DNA of 64,000 nucleotides from Nocardiopsis_B sediminis. GTDB taxonomy: Bacteria > Actinomycetota > Actinomycetes > Streptosporangiales > Streptosporangiaceae. The DNA lies in NCBI RefSeq assembly GCF_042650565.1, contig NZ_JBHSBH010000004.1:1-64000 (forward strand), written 5' to 3'. The translations under genes and the position numbers were made by a program. Below, in pieces: positions 53,717 through 63,538 of this stretch. Under the pieces are notes generated by a model. That model searched no databases. It saw only the letters and a program-made list of their open reading frames with translations, and had not been told where the DNA came from. Within the stretch, counting starts at the first letter, position 1. Every line of letters begins with the position of its first letter.

Positions 53717-54802
53717 ATGACTCTGCGTGTACTGGCCGCCATGTCGGGCGGCGTCGACTCCGCGGTGGCGGCCGCCCGTGCGGCCGAGGCCGGCCATGAC
53801 GTGACCGGGGTGCACCTGGCCCTGTCCAAGAACCCGCAGTCCTATCGCACCGGTGCGCGCGGCTGCTGCACGGTCGAGGACTCCCGCGACGCCCGGCGCG
53901 CCGCCGATGTGATCGGCATCCCCTTCTACGTGTGGGACATGGCCGACGAGTTCGACCGCGACGTCGTCCAGGACTTCGTGGCCGAATACGCAGCGGGGCG
54001 CACCCCCAACCCGTGCCTGCGGTGCAACGAGAAGATCAAGTTCGCGGCGGTGCTCGACCGCGCGGTCGCGCTGGGCTTCGACGCGGTGTGCACCGGCCAC
54101 CACGTGCGGCTGCTCGACGGCCGCCTGCGGCGCAGCGTCGACTCCGCCAAGGACCAGTCCTATGTGCTGGCGGTCCTCACCCGCGAGCAGATCGCGCACG
54201 CGATGTTCCCGCTGGGCGACTGCACCAAGGACGAGGTCCGGGCCGAGGCCGCCCGGCGCGGGCTGACGGTCGCCGACAAGCCCGACAGCCACGACATCTG
54301 CTTCATCGCCGACGGCGACACCGCGGGGTTCCTCCAGGGGCGCCTGGGCGCGGAGCCGGGCCCCATCAAGGACGAGTCCGGCGAGGTGCTGGGCACGCAC
54401 AACGGCGCGCACTCCTTCACGGTCGGGCAGCGCAAGGGGCTGAACCTGGGCGGTTCGGTCGACCGCCGCTACGTGCTGTCGATCGAGCCGGTGCAGAACA
54501 CGGTCACGGTGGGCCCGCGCGCATCGCTCGAGGTCGACGAGGTCGTGGGCGCGCGGCCGGTGTGGAGCGGGTGCGCTCCGCTCACCGAGCCCACCCCCTG
54601 CACGGTCCAGCTGCGCGCGCACGGCGAGGTGCTGCCGTGCCGGGCCTGGGAGCGCGACGGCGAGCTGGTGGTCCGGCTCGACCGGCCGGCCGCGGGGGTG
54701 GCGGCGGGCCAGGCCGCGGTGGTCTACGACGGCGACATCGTGCTGGGGTCGGCGACCATTGCGCGCACCTCGCGGGCCGCGCAGGAGGCGCCCGCGGGTT
54801 GA
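53717..54802 (+). CDS. mnmA: tRNA-specific 2-thiouridylase MnmA
   Basis: 361 residues. PP-loop MSGGVDSAVAA at the N-terminus, the first catalytic Cys in NPCLRCNEKIKF, TGHHVRL, KDQSYVLAVL, KDEVRAEAARRGL, and the second catalytic Cys in SHDICFIADGD, then FTVGQRKGLNLG. It thiolates U34 of tRNA(Lys/Glu/Gln), using sulfur carried from a cysteine desulfurase; one is encoded 1.3 kb upstream. The 100-base gap before it holds the hypothetical gene's start region on the other strand. Confidence 0.95.
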   Translation: MTLRVLAAMSGGVDSAVAAARAAEAGHDVTGVHLALSKNPQSYRTGARGCCTVEDSRDARRAADVIGIPFYVWDMADEFDRDVVQDFVAEYAAGRTPNPCLRCNEKIKFAAVLDRAVALGFDAVCTGHHVRLLDGRLRRSVDSAKDQSYVLAVLTREQIAHAMFPLGDCTKDEVRAEAARRGLTVADKPDSHDICFIADGDTAGFLQGRLGAEPGPIKDESGEVLGTHNGAHSFTVGQRKGLNLGGSVDRRYVLSIEPVQNTVTVGPRASLEVDEVVGARPVWSGCAPLTEPTPCTVQLRAHGEVLPCRAWERDGELVVRLDRPAAGVAAGQAAVVYDGDIVLGSATIARTSRAAQEAPAG

Positions 54803-54855
54803 GCCGCCGCCCCGTTCTCGGGCGCACGTCACCCGGCACCCTCCTGTGGCGCGAG

Positions 54856-54874
54856 TTAGGTTAGGCATAACATA
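54856..54874. promoter_or_regulatory. Candidate iron box (IdeR/DmdR-type)
   Basis: TTAGGTTAGGCATAACATA agrees with the 19-base consensus TTAGGTTAGGCTAACCTAA at 14 positions, including the entire first eleven bases. It ends 27 bases before the DedA-like start codon, where an IdeR/DmdR repressor would block transcription. The right half is weak, so this is a candidate only. Confidence 0.5.
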
Positions 54875-54901
54875 GTTCCGGGTCGGTGAACGGAGGGCGC
54901 G

Positions 54902-55432
54902 ATGGAGTACGAGTTCCTGCGGGGACAGCCCTTCTGGATCGTCTACGCGGCGCTGTTCGCGATCGTCTTCCTGCGCACCCAGGCCACCTACTGGATCGGC
55001 CGCGGTGTCGGGGCGGGGTTGCACCGCTCGCGCCTGGGCGTCCGCGCCGGGCACCGGCTCGGCCGGGCCGAACACCTGATCAACCGGTTCGGGCCGCCCG
55101 TCGTCACGGTCTCCTACGTGACCGTCGGCTTCCAGACCGCCGTCCAGCTGGCCGCCGGCGCCATGCGGATGTCCTTCCCTCGCTACCTGGCCGCCATGGT
55201 CCCCGGCTGCGCGGTTTGGGCGGCCATCTACAGCCTCGGCGGCATGGCCGTGGTCGCGGCGTGGTGGAACCTGTTCCTGCGCTCCCCGTGGCTGGCGGCG
55301 GGCGTCGCCGCAGCGGCGGCGGCAGCGGTCGCGGTGGCCCTCGTCCTGCGCCGCAGACGCCGCAGGGCCGCAACGGGCGGCGACGGTACCGGCGGCGACA
55401 CCTCCGAGAAGACGCCGGCCGCCTCCGCCTGA
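54902..55432 (+). CDS. DedA/VTT-family membrane protein
   Basis: 176 residues. Three to four helices, with the VTT/DedA landmarks FLRTQATYWIGRGVGAGL, HLINRFGPPVVTVSYVTVGFQTAVQLAAGAMRMSFPRYLAAMVPGCAVWAAIYSLGG. These have Arg and Gly-Pro elements typical of the re-entrant loops. The C-terminal tail is Arg-rich, then Gly/Thr-rich. DedA proteins flip undecaprenyl phosphate or phospholipids, and the specific cargo here is unknown. It is short compared with most DedA proteins (~200). A possible iron box lies just upstream. Confidence 0.85.
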   Translation: MEYEFLRGQPFWIVYAALFAIVFLRTQATYWIGRGVGAGLHRSRLGVRAGHRLGRAEHLINRFGPPVVTVSYVTVGFQTAVQLAAGAMRMSFPRYLAAMVPGCAVWAAIYSLGGMAVVAAWWNLFLRSPWLAAGVAAAAAAAVAVALVLRRRRRRAATGGDGTGGDTSEKTPAASA

Positions 55433-55532
55433 GCGCCCCGGCCCGCCCGCGCCCCGGTCCACCGCGCCGTTCTCGCTGGCCGAAGGGCCGCCGCTCACCC
55501 GTAGGTGCGCACGTGCCTTAATCTTGGGCCTC

Positions 55533-55556
55533 GTGACCGAGCAGCGATACCGTTCC
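55533..55556 (+). pseudogene. Stranded first eight codons of the MetE-like gene
   Basis: GTG at 55533 begins GTG ACC GAG CAG CGA TAC CGT TCC (VTEQRYRS). Joining this to the sequence at 57842 (TAC CCC TGG CCC) gives VTEQRYRSYPWPEAASTGVGSYPG, a natural start for the MetE-like protein now beginning at 57815. The fragment is separated from the rest of the gene by the IS607-family element. Inferred by reading across the insertion; no uninterrupted homologous locus was available. Confidence 0.75.
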
Positions 55557-57202
55557 TATTCAGCGTTCAGGAGTGGGTTTTGGGCCCTGGCCCTGGCGCT
55601 GCGCGCATCCCGAACGGTGGTGGATGCACTGGTCCCCCGCGTTCCCTGTCTGTTCCCCGTTCGGCTGCGCGCATCGTGTGCGCGTTCCGTGGCGGGTGGG
55701 CGGGTTTCCTCACGCCCTCGGTTACCCGGCCCGGCCTGGACGGTCCGATGCCCGCGACGATCGCTCCGGTCGTCGTGGGGCGGTGCCGTCCGTCGCCGGA
55801 TCGGGTGCCCAAGGGCGCGTCGCCCGATCGCGATGCCGGCGGCATCGTGACGGGACATCTTGCGTCGCCGGCAGGCCAGCGGTTTCTGCCAGTGCCGGCC
55901 ACCCCACTGGGAGGTGTATGCCGGGTCCACGGCCACGATGGCGAGGCCGAGTCCGGCGGCCATCGACACGAGCCGGGCCTTGAGCCTGCCGGTGGGGATA
56001 CCAGAGACGATCCGCCGGAACTTCTTGTTCCGGCCGTGCTTCTCCCGTGTCTTCTCGGCGGCGAAGTCCAGGTCCTCGATCCCGATGGCGGCGACACCGC
56101 AGTGCTTGGCCCAGTGCAGGACCTGGGTGATGGCGTGCCGGATCTGCGCGTCCCGATGGGCCGCGGTGCCGCTGAGGTCGTAGTGGAACCGGTGCGGGTC
56201 GCCGACCGGGTTGCCGTGCACGTCGAGCCGGTAGGCGGCGAAGTGGTCGGCGTTGGTATCGACGCCGACCATGCCCTTGGCGCGGGCGGTCTCCAGCCCG
56301 ATGGTCGGGACGACCGGGCGTTGCCAGGACGCGGTGATATACCAGCGGCCGCGTTCCACATCGTGGTGGATGCGGTAGGCGACGGCCCGGTCCGCGGTGA
56401 TGCGGTCGGCCCACTCCGCGCCCCGGTGCGCGAATACCACCTTGGAGGCGAGCACGTAGCGGCCGTGCTTCGCGTTCGCGAGATCGGCCAACGGCGCGGG
56501 CAGCTTTATCGACACCTCGCCGTCCAGGCTGATGCGGATCGTCTCATTGCCATACCGCTTGCCCGACTCTCCGTCCGCGGAGAGGAAGCAGCGCTCCGCT
56601 TCCCAGCGCCGACGCCACTCGGCCTCGCTGAGCTGGGCCTTGGTGAGGTTGTGCCGGGTGTTGAGGAGGCGACGGCCGCCACGTACAACGTGGACGACGC
56701 CGTTCTCCCGGTCCGCACGGGCCGCGTCGAGCCGGTGTTTCAGTGTCGCAAGACGGCGGGACTTGTGGAACCACTCGCCCTTCGACCGGTACCCGCCTGG
56801 TGCCTGCTTGCCGCCCTTCGCCCCGATCGGCTGGGACAACCGGTGCCGCAGCATCGTGACGCCTGCTTCGAGGTTCTGGATGTGCGCGAGCTGGCAGCGA
56901 CGGGACAGCGCCCACTGATCGTGTGTGGCCTTGGTGATCGACCCCGCCCAGCGGGAGGACGAGGCGGCGGTGAGGCCCTGCTTACGAGCCGCCCACTTCT
57001 GCGCATCGTGGTCGTTGCCGTCCGCACACCGGGCTTGGAGGTCCAGCGACGCCAAGTGCCCGAGATGGTCACCGACCAGGCGCAACACCTTCTCGTCCTC
57101 GGTGGTGAGGTTCTTGAGCCGGTCGCGTATCGCCACCCCGGACGGCCCGGGGGCGACGAAGGGGGTGTCGATGGCGCGGAGCTGCTTCTTCGTCTCAGTC
57201 AT
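55556..57202 (-). CDS. tnpB: TnpB-family protein (RuvC-like nuclease) without the usual zinc finger
   Basis: 548 residues from ATG 57202, overlapping the tnpA stop by eight bases. An N-terminal helical RNA/DNA-binding region (~1-270) precedes a split RuvC domain: first Asp in GMVGVDTNADHFA, Glu in AIGIEDLDF, and a final Asp in MSRHDAAGIAIGRR. The block between the last two keeps VDPAYTSQWGGRHW but has only one Cys (LACRRRK), so the canonical CxxC...CxxC ribbon is gone. The last ~100 residues are Arg/Pro-rich and disordered. The stop codon lies in the CCTA shared by the element ends. TnpB proteins are RNA-guided nickases/nucleases; activity here is untested. Confidence 0.9.
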   Translation of the reverse strand: MTETKKQLRAIDTPFVAPGPSGVAIRDRLKNLTTEDEKVLRLVGDHLGHLASLDLQARCADGNDHDAQKWAARKQGLTAASSSRWAGSITKATHDQWALSRRCQLAHIQNLEAGVTMLRHRLSQPIGAKGGKQAPGGYRSKGEWFHKSRRLATLKHRLDAARADRENGVVHVVRGGRRLLNTRHNLTKAQLSEAEWRRRWEAERCFLSADGESGKRYGNETIRISLDGEVSIKLPAPLADLANAKHGRYVLASKVVFAHRGAEWADRITADRAVAYRIHHDVERGRWYITASWQRPVVPTIGLETARAKGMVGVDTNADHFAAYRLDVHGNPVGDPHRFHYDLSGTAAHRDAQIRHAITQVLHWAKHCGVAAIGIEDLDFAAEKTREKHGRNKKFRRIVSGIPTGRLKARLVSMAAGLGLAIVAVDPAYTSQWGGRHWQKPLACRRRKMSRHDAAGIAIGRRALGHPIRRRTAPPHDDRSDRRGHRTVQAGPGNRGREETRPPATERAHDARSRTGNRQGTRGTSASTTVRDARSARARAQNPLLNAE

Positions 57203-57773
57203 CGGCGGCAGCCGCCTCAAGCGCCTTCTTCGCCCGGTTCTTCGCCGAAGGACGCCCGTACAGGCGGGCACAGAACCAGGTCAGAACCTCGACCATGTCG
57301 CCTACCAGGTCGTCTTCGGCTTCGCCTTCGTCCAGCACGACCAGGCGACGGCCATTCGCAGACAAAGCCGCCTCGACCAGTTCCACGTTCATCCGGCCAA
57401 GCCGATCCTTGTGCTCCACCACCACGGTGGTCACGTTCGGGTCGGCCAGCAGGCGACGGGCCTTGGTGCGGCCCCCGCGCATACCGGAGGCAATCTCCGA
57501 CTCGACCCGCACCACCCGGTGGCCGGCTTTCGCCGCCCACTCCGACAGCCGAGCCACCTGACGGGCAAGGTCGTCTTCCTGATCATTCGAGGAGACACGG
57601 GCATACAGGCCCACGCCGCCCGTCGCGGACGGCGAGGTGTTGGCGTCGATGTTGACCAGGATCGTGCGCGGCCCCACACGCTCCGCGGGGACCGGCAGCG
57701 TGCCCTCACGGAACCAGCGGTACGCGGTGCGCGGGGCGACCCCCTGCGCTCGCGCCCATTCCGTCAGGTTCAT
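57195..57773 (-). CDS. tnpA: IS607-family transposase TnpA (serine recombinase)
   Basis: 192 residues from ATG 57773; ATG 57785 and 57812 are upstream alternatives. An N-terminal MerR-like winged helix (MNLTEWARAQGVAPRTAYRWFREGTLPVPA) precedes the serine-recombinase catalytic domain. That domain carries the nucleophile Ser in GLYARVSSNDQEDDLARQVARL, the ESEIASGMRGGR loop, KDRLGRMNVELVEAAL and a C-terminal helix. It transposes the element without target duplication. It is the first gene of the two-gene operon with tnpB and is transcribed towards the left end. Confidence 0.92.
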   Translation of the reverse strand: MNLTEWARAQGVAPRTAYRWFREGTLPVPAERVGPRTILVNIDANTSPSATGGVGLYARVSSNDQEDDLARQVARLSEWAAKAGHRVVRVESEIASGMRGGRTKARRLLADPNVTTVVVEHKDRLGRMNVELVEAALSANGRRLVVLDEGEAEDDLVGDMVEVLTWFCARLYGRPSAKNRAKKALEAAAADD

Positions 57774-57788
57774 AAGGAGGATCATAGA

Positions 57789-57818
57789 GCACTCATGACA
57801 GGTAACAGGCACTCATGA
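57789..57818. repeat. Direct repeats at the tnpA end of the IS607 element
   Basis: GCACTCATGA occurs at 57789-57798 and again at 57809-57818, spaced 20 bases apart start to start. Short direct repeats near element ends are where IS607 TnpA is expected to bind. The second copy includes the ATG (57815) now used by the MetE-like gene. Confidence 0.7.
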
Positions 57819-58846
57819 ACACTAAAACAGCAGTAATTCCCTACCCCTGGCCCGAAGCCGCCTCCACCGGGGTCGGGTCCTACCCCGGAGACGACCCCGG
57901 CGAGGCCGTGCGCACCGTCCTGGGCGAACTCCCCGACCTGCCGCACCTGCCCGAACTGCCCGTGCGCGGTGCCGGGGCCGACATCATCGGGCGCTCGGGT
58001 GCCCTCCTGGTCGAGTTCCCCATCGAGGTGCAGCCCTCGGGCTGGCGCGTGGTGCAGCGGCCCGGCCGCGACTCCGCCCGGGCGTCGAGCTTCCTCTCCT
58101 ACGACCTGGAGGCCCTCGAACGCCACGCCGGCGGCTACCGGGGGCCGCTGAAGATCCAGGTCGCCGGCCCGTGGACGCTCGCCGCAGGGATCGAGCTGCG
58201 CTCGGGCGAGCGGCTGCTCGCCGACCCCGGGGCGGTCGCCGACCTCGCCGAGTCGCTCGTCGAAGGGGTGCGCGCGCACATCGCCGACGTGCGCGCCCGG
58301 GTGCCCGGCGCCGAGCCGCTGGTCCAGGTCGACGAGCCCTCGCTGCCCGCCGTGCTGCTCGGCGACATCCCCACGGCCAGCGGCTACGGGCGGCTGCGCG
58401 CGGTCGACCGGGTCGTCGCCGAGGAGCGGCTGCGCGCCGTCTTCGCCGCCGTCGCCGACGCCGGGGCCTACCCGGTGGCGCACTGCTGCGCGGCCGCGGT
58501 CCCCATCGACCTGCTGCGCCGCTCGGGCGCGCGGGCGCTGAGCCTCGACGCCACCCGCCTCACCCGCGCCGCCGACGAGCCGCTGGGGGTGGCCCTTGAA
58601 GCCGGTGCGGGTCTGCTCGCGGGGGTCGTGCCGGGTGTCGACACGGTTCTGTCCGACCCGGCCGATACCGTCGACCCCGTACGTGAGCTGTGGAATCGTA
58701 TCGGACTGGCCCCTGAACTGGCCGCCCGCGCGGTGGTCACCACACCCACCTGCGGGCTCGCCGAAGCCTCCCCGGGCCATGCCCGCGCCGCGCTGGAGTC
58801 CTGCCGGGCCGCGGCCCGGGTCCTCCGCGACGAACCACGGCGCTAG
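57815..58846 (+). CDS. MetE-like (cobalamin-independent methionine synthase C-terminal type) protein, 5' end replaced by IS607
   Basis: 343 residues as now encoded. The TIM-barrel C-terminal half of MetE stands alone, as in other actinomycetes: TGVGSYPG, RGPLKIQVAGPWTLAAGIEL, VQVDEPSLPAVL, VAHCCAAAVP (His/Cys zinc ligands) and TPTCGLAEASPGHARAALESC (Cys ligand). The expected substrate is homocysteine or a related thiol; the methyl donor is unclear because the N-terminal MetE domain is missing. The current first ten codons (MNTKTAVIPY) come mainly from the IS end; original codons 1-8 lie at 55533. AGG of AACAGGCACTC may serve as a ribosome-binding site. ligA follows 22 bases after it. Confidence 0.85.
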   Translation: MNTKTAVIPYPWPEAASTGVGSYPGDDPGEAVRTVLGELPDLPHLPELPVRGAGADIIGRSGALLVEFPIEVQPSGWRVVQRPGRDSARASSFLSYDLEALERHAGGYRGPLKIQVAGPWTLAAGIELRSGERLLADPGAVADLAESLVEGVRAHIADVRARVPGAEPLVQVDEPSLPAVLLGDIPTASGYGRLRAVDRVVAEERLRAVFAAVADAGAYPVAHCCAAAVPIDLLRRSGARALSLDATRLTRAADEPLGVALEAGAGLLAGVVPGVDTVLSDPADTVDPVRELWNRIGLAPELAARAVVTTPTCGLAEASPGHARAALESCRAAARVLRDEPRR

Positions 58847-58868
58847 AACGACGAAAGGACGTACACGG

Positions 58869-61055
<2,187 letters not shown>

Positions 61056-61413
61056 CCAGCGGTGCGGCCGGACCGGGCACGGCCCGGCAGCACCGCATAC
61101 GCCCTCTGGCCACTGGTCTCTACGATGCGCGATCACTAGGCTACCTGTCGCAGTATTCTGGATCGAATCGGGCGATTCTCCCAGGCGAAGGGTGCCTTAC
61201 TTAAAGTCCCCGATCGACGACACCTGGTGATGAAGCATCGTAAGCTGAGTCCGCGGTCGACCCGGTGCACCCGCATTTCGCAGACGCGCTGTAACGGTCA
61301 TGGGGGTGACCGGAACAGTGAACGTGAAGACAGATCTCGTGAGGAGCGCCGGCGCCGTGAGTGGCGCAAAAGGTTTCGGCGCCGGGCTCCATGAAGCACC
61401 CCTGAGGACGTCT
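61056..61413. other. Intergenic region between ligA and the GGDEF-EAL gene
   Basis: About 360 bases. An inverted repeat GAATCG-GG-CGATTC lies at 61165-61178, inside the AT-richest part (61150-61225), which also has ACTTAAAG at 61199-61206; this is the likely promoter zone of the GGDEF-EAL gene. In-frame ATG 61300 would extend the protein by 38 residues but has no ribosome-binding site. No RNA gene was seen. Confidence 0.4.
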
Positions 61414-63480
61414 ATGTTGGATCCCACGAGCACCCGGGATGTCGGGCCCCGGGTCGGGACGCCGCTGTGGCTCTACCTCGCCAGCACCACCGTGGCGGGC
61501 TGCGCCCTGCTCGGCGTGTCCGTCTACGTCTTCGGCCTCGACGGCCTGGTCGCGCTCGCGCGCAAGCCGCTGGTCTGGGTCGTCCTGTGCATGGTCATCC
61601 TGGGTGAGCTGCGCCCCATCGCCACCCCCAGCACGCCCTCCGACAACGGCGCACCCACCTCGATGCCGTTCTCCTTCGCCCTGCTGATCGCCTACGGCCT
61701 GCCCGTGGCCGGGCTCGTCCAGGCCGTCGCCACCGTCATCGCCGGGGTGGCCCGGCGCCACGCCCCCCACCGCACGGCGTTCAACCTCGCCCAGTACGTC
61801 CTCAGCTTCGGCGGCGCCGACGCCGTCCTGCGCCTGCTCATGCCCGGCCCCGTCCCCGCCCCGTGGGTGCCGCAGGGGGCCGAGCTGCTGGCGGTCGCCC
61901 TCGCGGGCGCGGCCTACTTCATCACCAACATGGTGCTGGTGGAGTGCGCGGTCGCCATGCACGAGCGCGCCCCGCTGCACACCATGATGGGCAAGGACAT
62001 CGGCCAGCGCCTGTTCGTCAACGGGGTGCTGCTCAGCCTGGCGCCGCTGGTCGTGGTCGCCATGGCGCACTCGGTGTGGCTGGTTCCGCTGTTCTCGCTG
62101 CCCCTGATCGCCCTCTACTCCAGCGCCACCCTCTCGGTGAAGCGCGAGCACCAGGCCAACCATGACGAGCTCACCGGCCTGGCCAACCGCAAGCTGCTGA
62201 TCGTCCGCACCCAGGAGGCCCTGGCAGAGGCCCAGCAGCGCAAGCAGCGCGTCGGCCTGCTCCTGCTCGACCTGGACCGGTTCAAGGAGGTCAACGACAC
62301 CCTGGGCCACCCCACCGGCGACCGCCTGCTCCAGACCGTCGCCCGCCGCCTCACCCACAGCGTGCGCCCGGGCGACCTCGTCGCGCGCCTGGGCGGCGAC
62401 GAGTTCGCCGTGCTGCTGCCGCAGGTGCGCGACTCCGCCTCCGCCCGCGAGGTCGCCACCCGGCTGCGGGTGTCCCTGGCCGAGCCCATGCGCCTCGACG
62501 GCATGGACTTCGACCTCGAGGCCAGCGTCGGCATCGCGCTCTACCCCAACCATGCGCCCGACTTCGAATTGCTCATGCAGCGCGCCGACGTCGCGATGTA
62601 CGTCGCCAAGGAGCACCGCACCGGGGTCGAGCTCTACGCGCCGCACAAGGACCGCAACTCCACCGCGCGGCTGAGCCTGTTCGGGGAGCTGCGCCGCGCC
62701 CTGGTCGAAGACGAGCTGGAGATGTTCTACCAGCCCAAGGTGCGCCTGTCCGACCGCCGGGCGGTGGGGCTGGAGGCCCTGGTCCGCTGGCGGCACCCGC
62801 AGCGGGGGGTGCTGCCGCCCGAGGAGTTCGTCCCCATGGTGGAGCAGTCCTACCTGATGCGCAGCTTCACCCACGAGGTGATGGAGCAGACCCTGCCGCG
62901 CATCGCGCGCTGGGGGGCCGAGGGCTTCGACGTCCCCGTCTCGGTCAACCTGTCCGCGCGGGAGCTGCTCGACCCCACGCTGCCCGACATCGTCGCCGCC
63001 GGGCTGCGCCGCCACGGCGTGCGCCCCGACCGCCTGCGCCTGGAGATCAGCGAACGCGTGATGGTGGCCGAGGCCGACGCCGTCACCCCCACCATCCTGG
63101 CGCTGGCCGACCTGGGGGTCTCGCTGTCGCTGGACGACTTCGGCACCGGCTACTTCACCCTCGCGCGGCTCAAGGGGCTGCCGGTCGAGGAGATCAAGAT
63201 CGACGAATCGTTCGTGCGGCGCAGCGTCGCCGACCCCGACGGCCGGGTGATCGTGGAGTCGGCCGTCGACCTGGTGGGCACCCTGGGCATGCACGCGGTG
63301 GCCGAGGGGGTCGAGACCGCGGCCGTCGCCGAGGCCATGCGCGCCATGGGCTGTTACGCCGCCCAGGGGCGGTTCTTCGCCCCGCCGCTGGAGGCCGGCG
63401 ACGTGTCGGCGTGGCTGCGGCGCAACGAGCGCCACGGCGACCAGGACCAGCCGGCCCAGGAGCACACCGGGTCGATCTGA
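61414..63480 (+). CDS. GGDEF-EAL cyclic di-GMP enzyme with membrane sensor (RmdB-like)
   Basis: 688 residues from ATG 61414 (GAGGAC six bases upstream); ATG 61300 in frame is a longer alternative. About eight to nine N-terminal helices form a MASE-like sensor. GGDEF domain (~residues 245-405): HDELTGLANRK, LDLDRFKEVND and RLGGDEFAVLL, an intact active-site motif. EAL domain (~420-670): MFYQPKV, GLEALVRW (EAL), VNLSARELL, LSLDDFGTGYFTL, EEIKIDESFVR and AVAEGVET, so all phosphodiesterase residues appear present. It likely makes or degrades c-di-GMP in development. I recall S. coelicolor RmdB (SCO5495), a phosphodiesterase encoded next to ligA (SCO5494), having this position and layout. Confidence 0.93.
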   Translation: MLDPTSTRDVGPRVGTPLWLYLASTTVAGCALLGVSVYVFGLDGLVALARKPLVWVVLCMVILGELRPIATPSTPSDNGAPTSMPFSFALLIAYGLPVAGLVQAVATVIAGVARRHAPHRTAFNLAQYVLSFGGADAVLRLLMPGPVPAPWVPQGAELLAVALAGAAYFITNMVLVECAVAMHERAPLHTMMGKDIGQRLFVNGVLLSLAPLVVVAMAHSVWLVPLFSLPLIALYSSATLSVKREHQANHDELTGLANRKLLIVRTQEALAEAQQRKQRVGLLLLDLDRFKEVNDTLGHPTGDRLLQTVARRLTHSVRPGDLVARLGGDEFAVLLPQVRDSASAREVATRLRVSLAEPMRLDGMDFDLEASVGIALYPNHAPDFELLMQRADVAMYVAKEHRTGVELYAPHKDRNSTARLSLFGELRRALVEDELEMFYQPKVRLSDRRAVGLEALVRWRHPQRGVLPPEEFVPMVEQSYLMRSFTHEVMEQTLPRIARWGAEGFDVPVSVNLSARELLDPTLPDIVAAGLRRHGVRPDRLRLEISERVMVAEADAVTPTILALADLGVSLSLDDFGTGYFTLARLKGLPVEEIKIDESFVRRSVADPDGRVIVESAVDLVGTLGMHAVAEGVETAAVAEAMRAMGCYAAQGRFFAPPLEAGDVSAWLRRNERHGDQDQPAQEHTGSI

Positions 63481-63488
63481 CGGCGGGC

Positions 63489-63515
63489 GGGGGCGGCCGG
63501 GAGCCGGCCGCCCCC
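63489..63515. terminator. Bidirectional hairpin terminator
   Basis: GGGGGCGGCCGG (63489-63500), loop GAG, CCGGCCGCCCCC (63504-63515): a perfect 12-bp stem between the convergent GGDEF-EAL and FAD-oxidase genes. It can serve both. Confidence 0.75.
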
Positions 63516-63538
63516 TTCGCGGGCCGCGGTTGCGGGGG

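Larger units (their letters stand above)
55557..57841 (-). mobile_element. IS607-family insertion sequence (tnpA-tnpB), ~2.3 kb
   Basis: The element carries a serine-recombinase transposase gene (tnpA) overlapping a tnpB gene, the IS607 layout. Removal of 55557-57841 rejoins the reading frame of the MetE-like gene exactly. The two junctions share CCTA (55555-55558 and 57840-57843), so the crossover lies within it; on the minus strand this contains a GG dinucleotide, the reported minimal target of IS607 transposition. There are no terminal inverted repeats and no target duplication, as expected for the family. Ends are inferred to within about four bases. Confidence 0.85.

Noticed and set aside
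54856..54875. The TTAGGTTAGG block as an ordinary -10 region only
   Set aside because: CATAAC within it may indeed be the -10, but eleven consecutive consensus bases of an iron box justify keeping it as a candidate operator.
61199..61215. WhiG-type promoter (TAAA near CCGAT) before the GGDEF-EAL gene
   Set aside because: The two elements are only a few bases apart, not the ~15 required.
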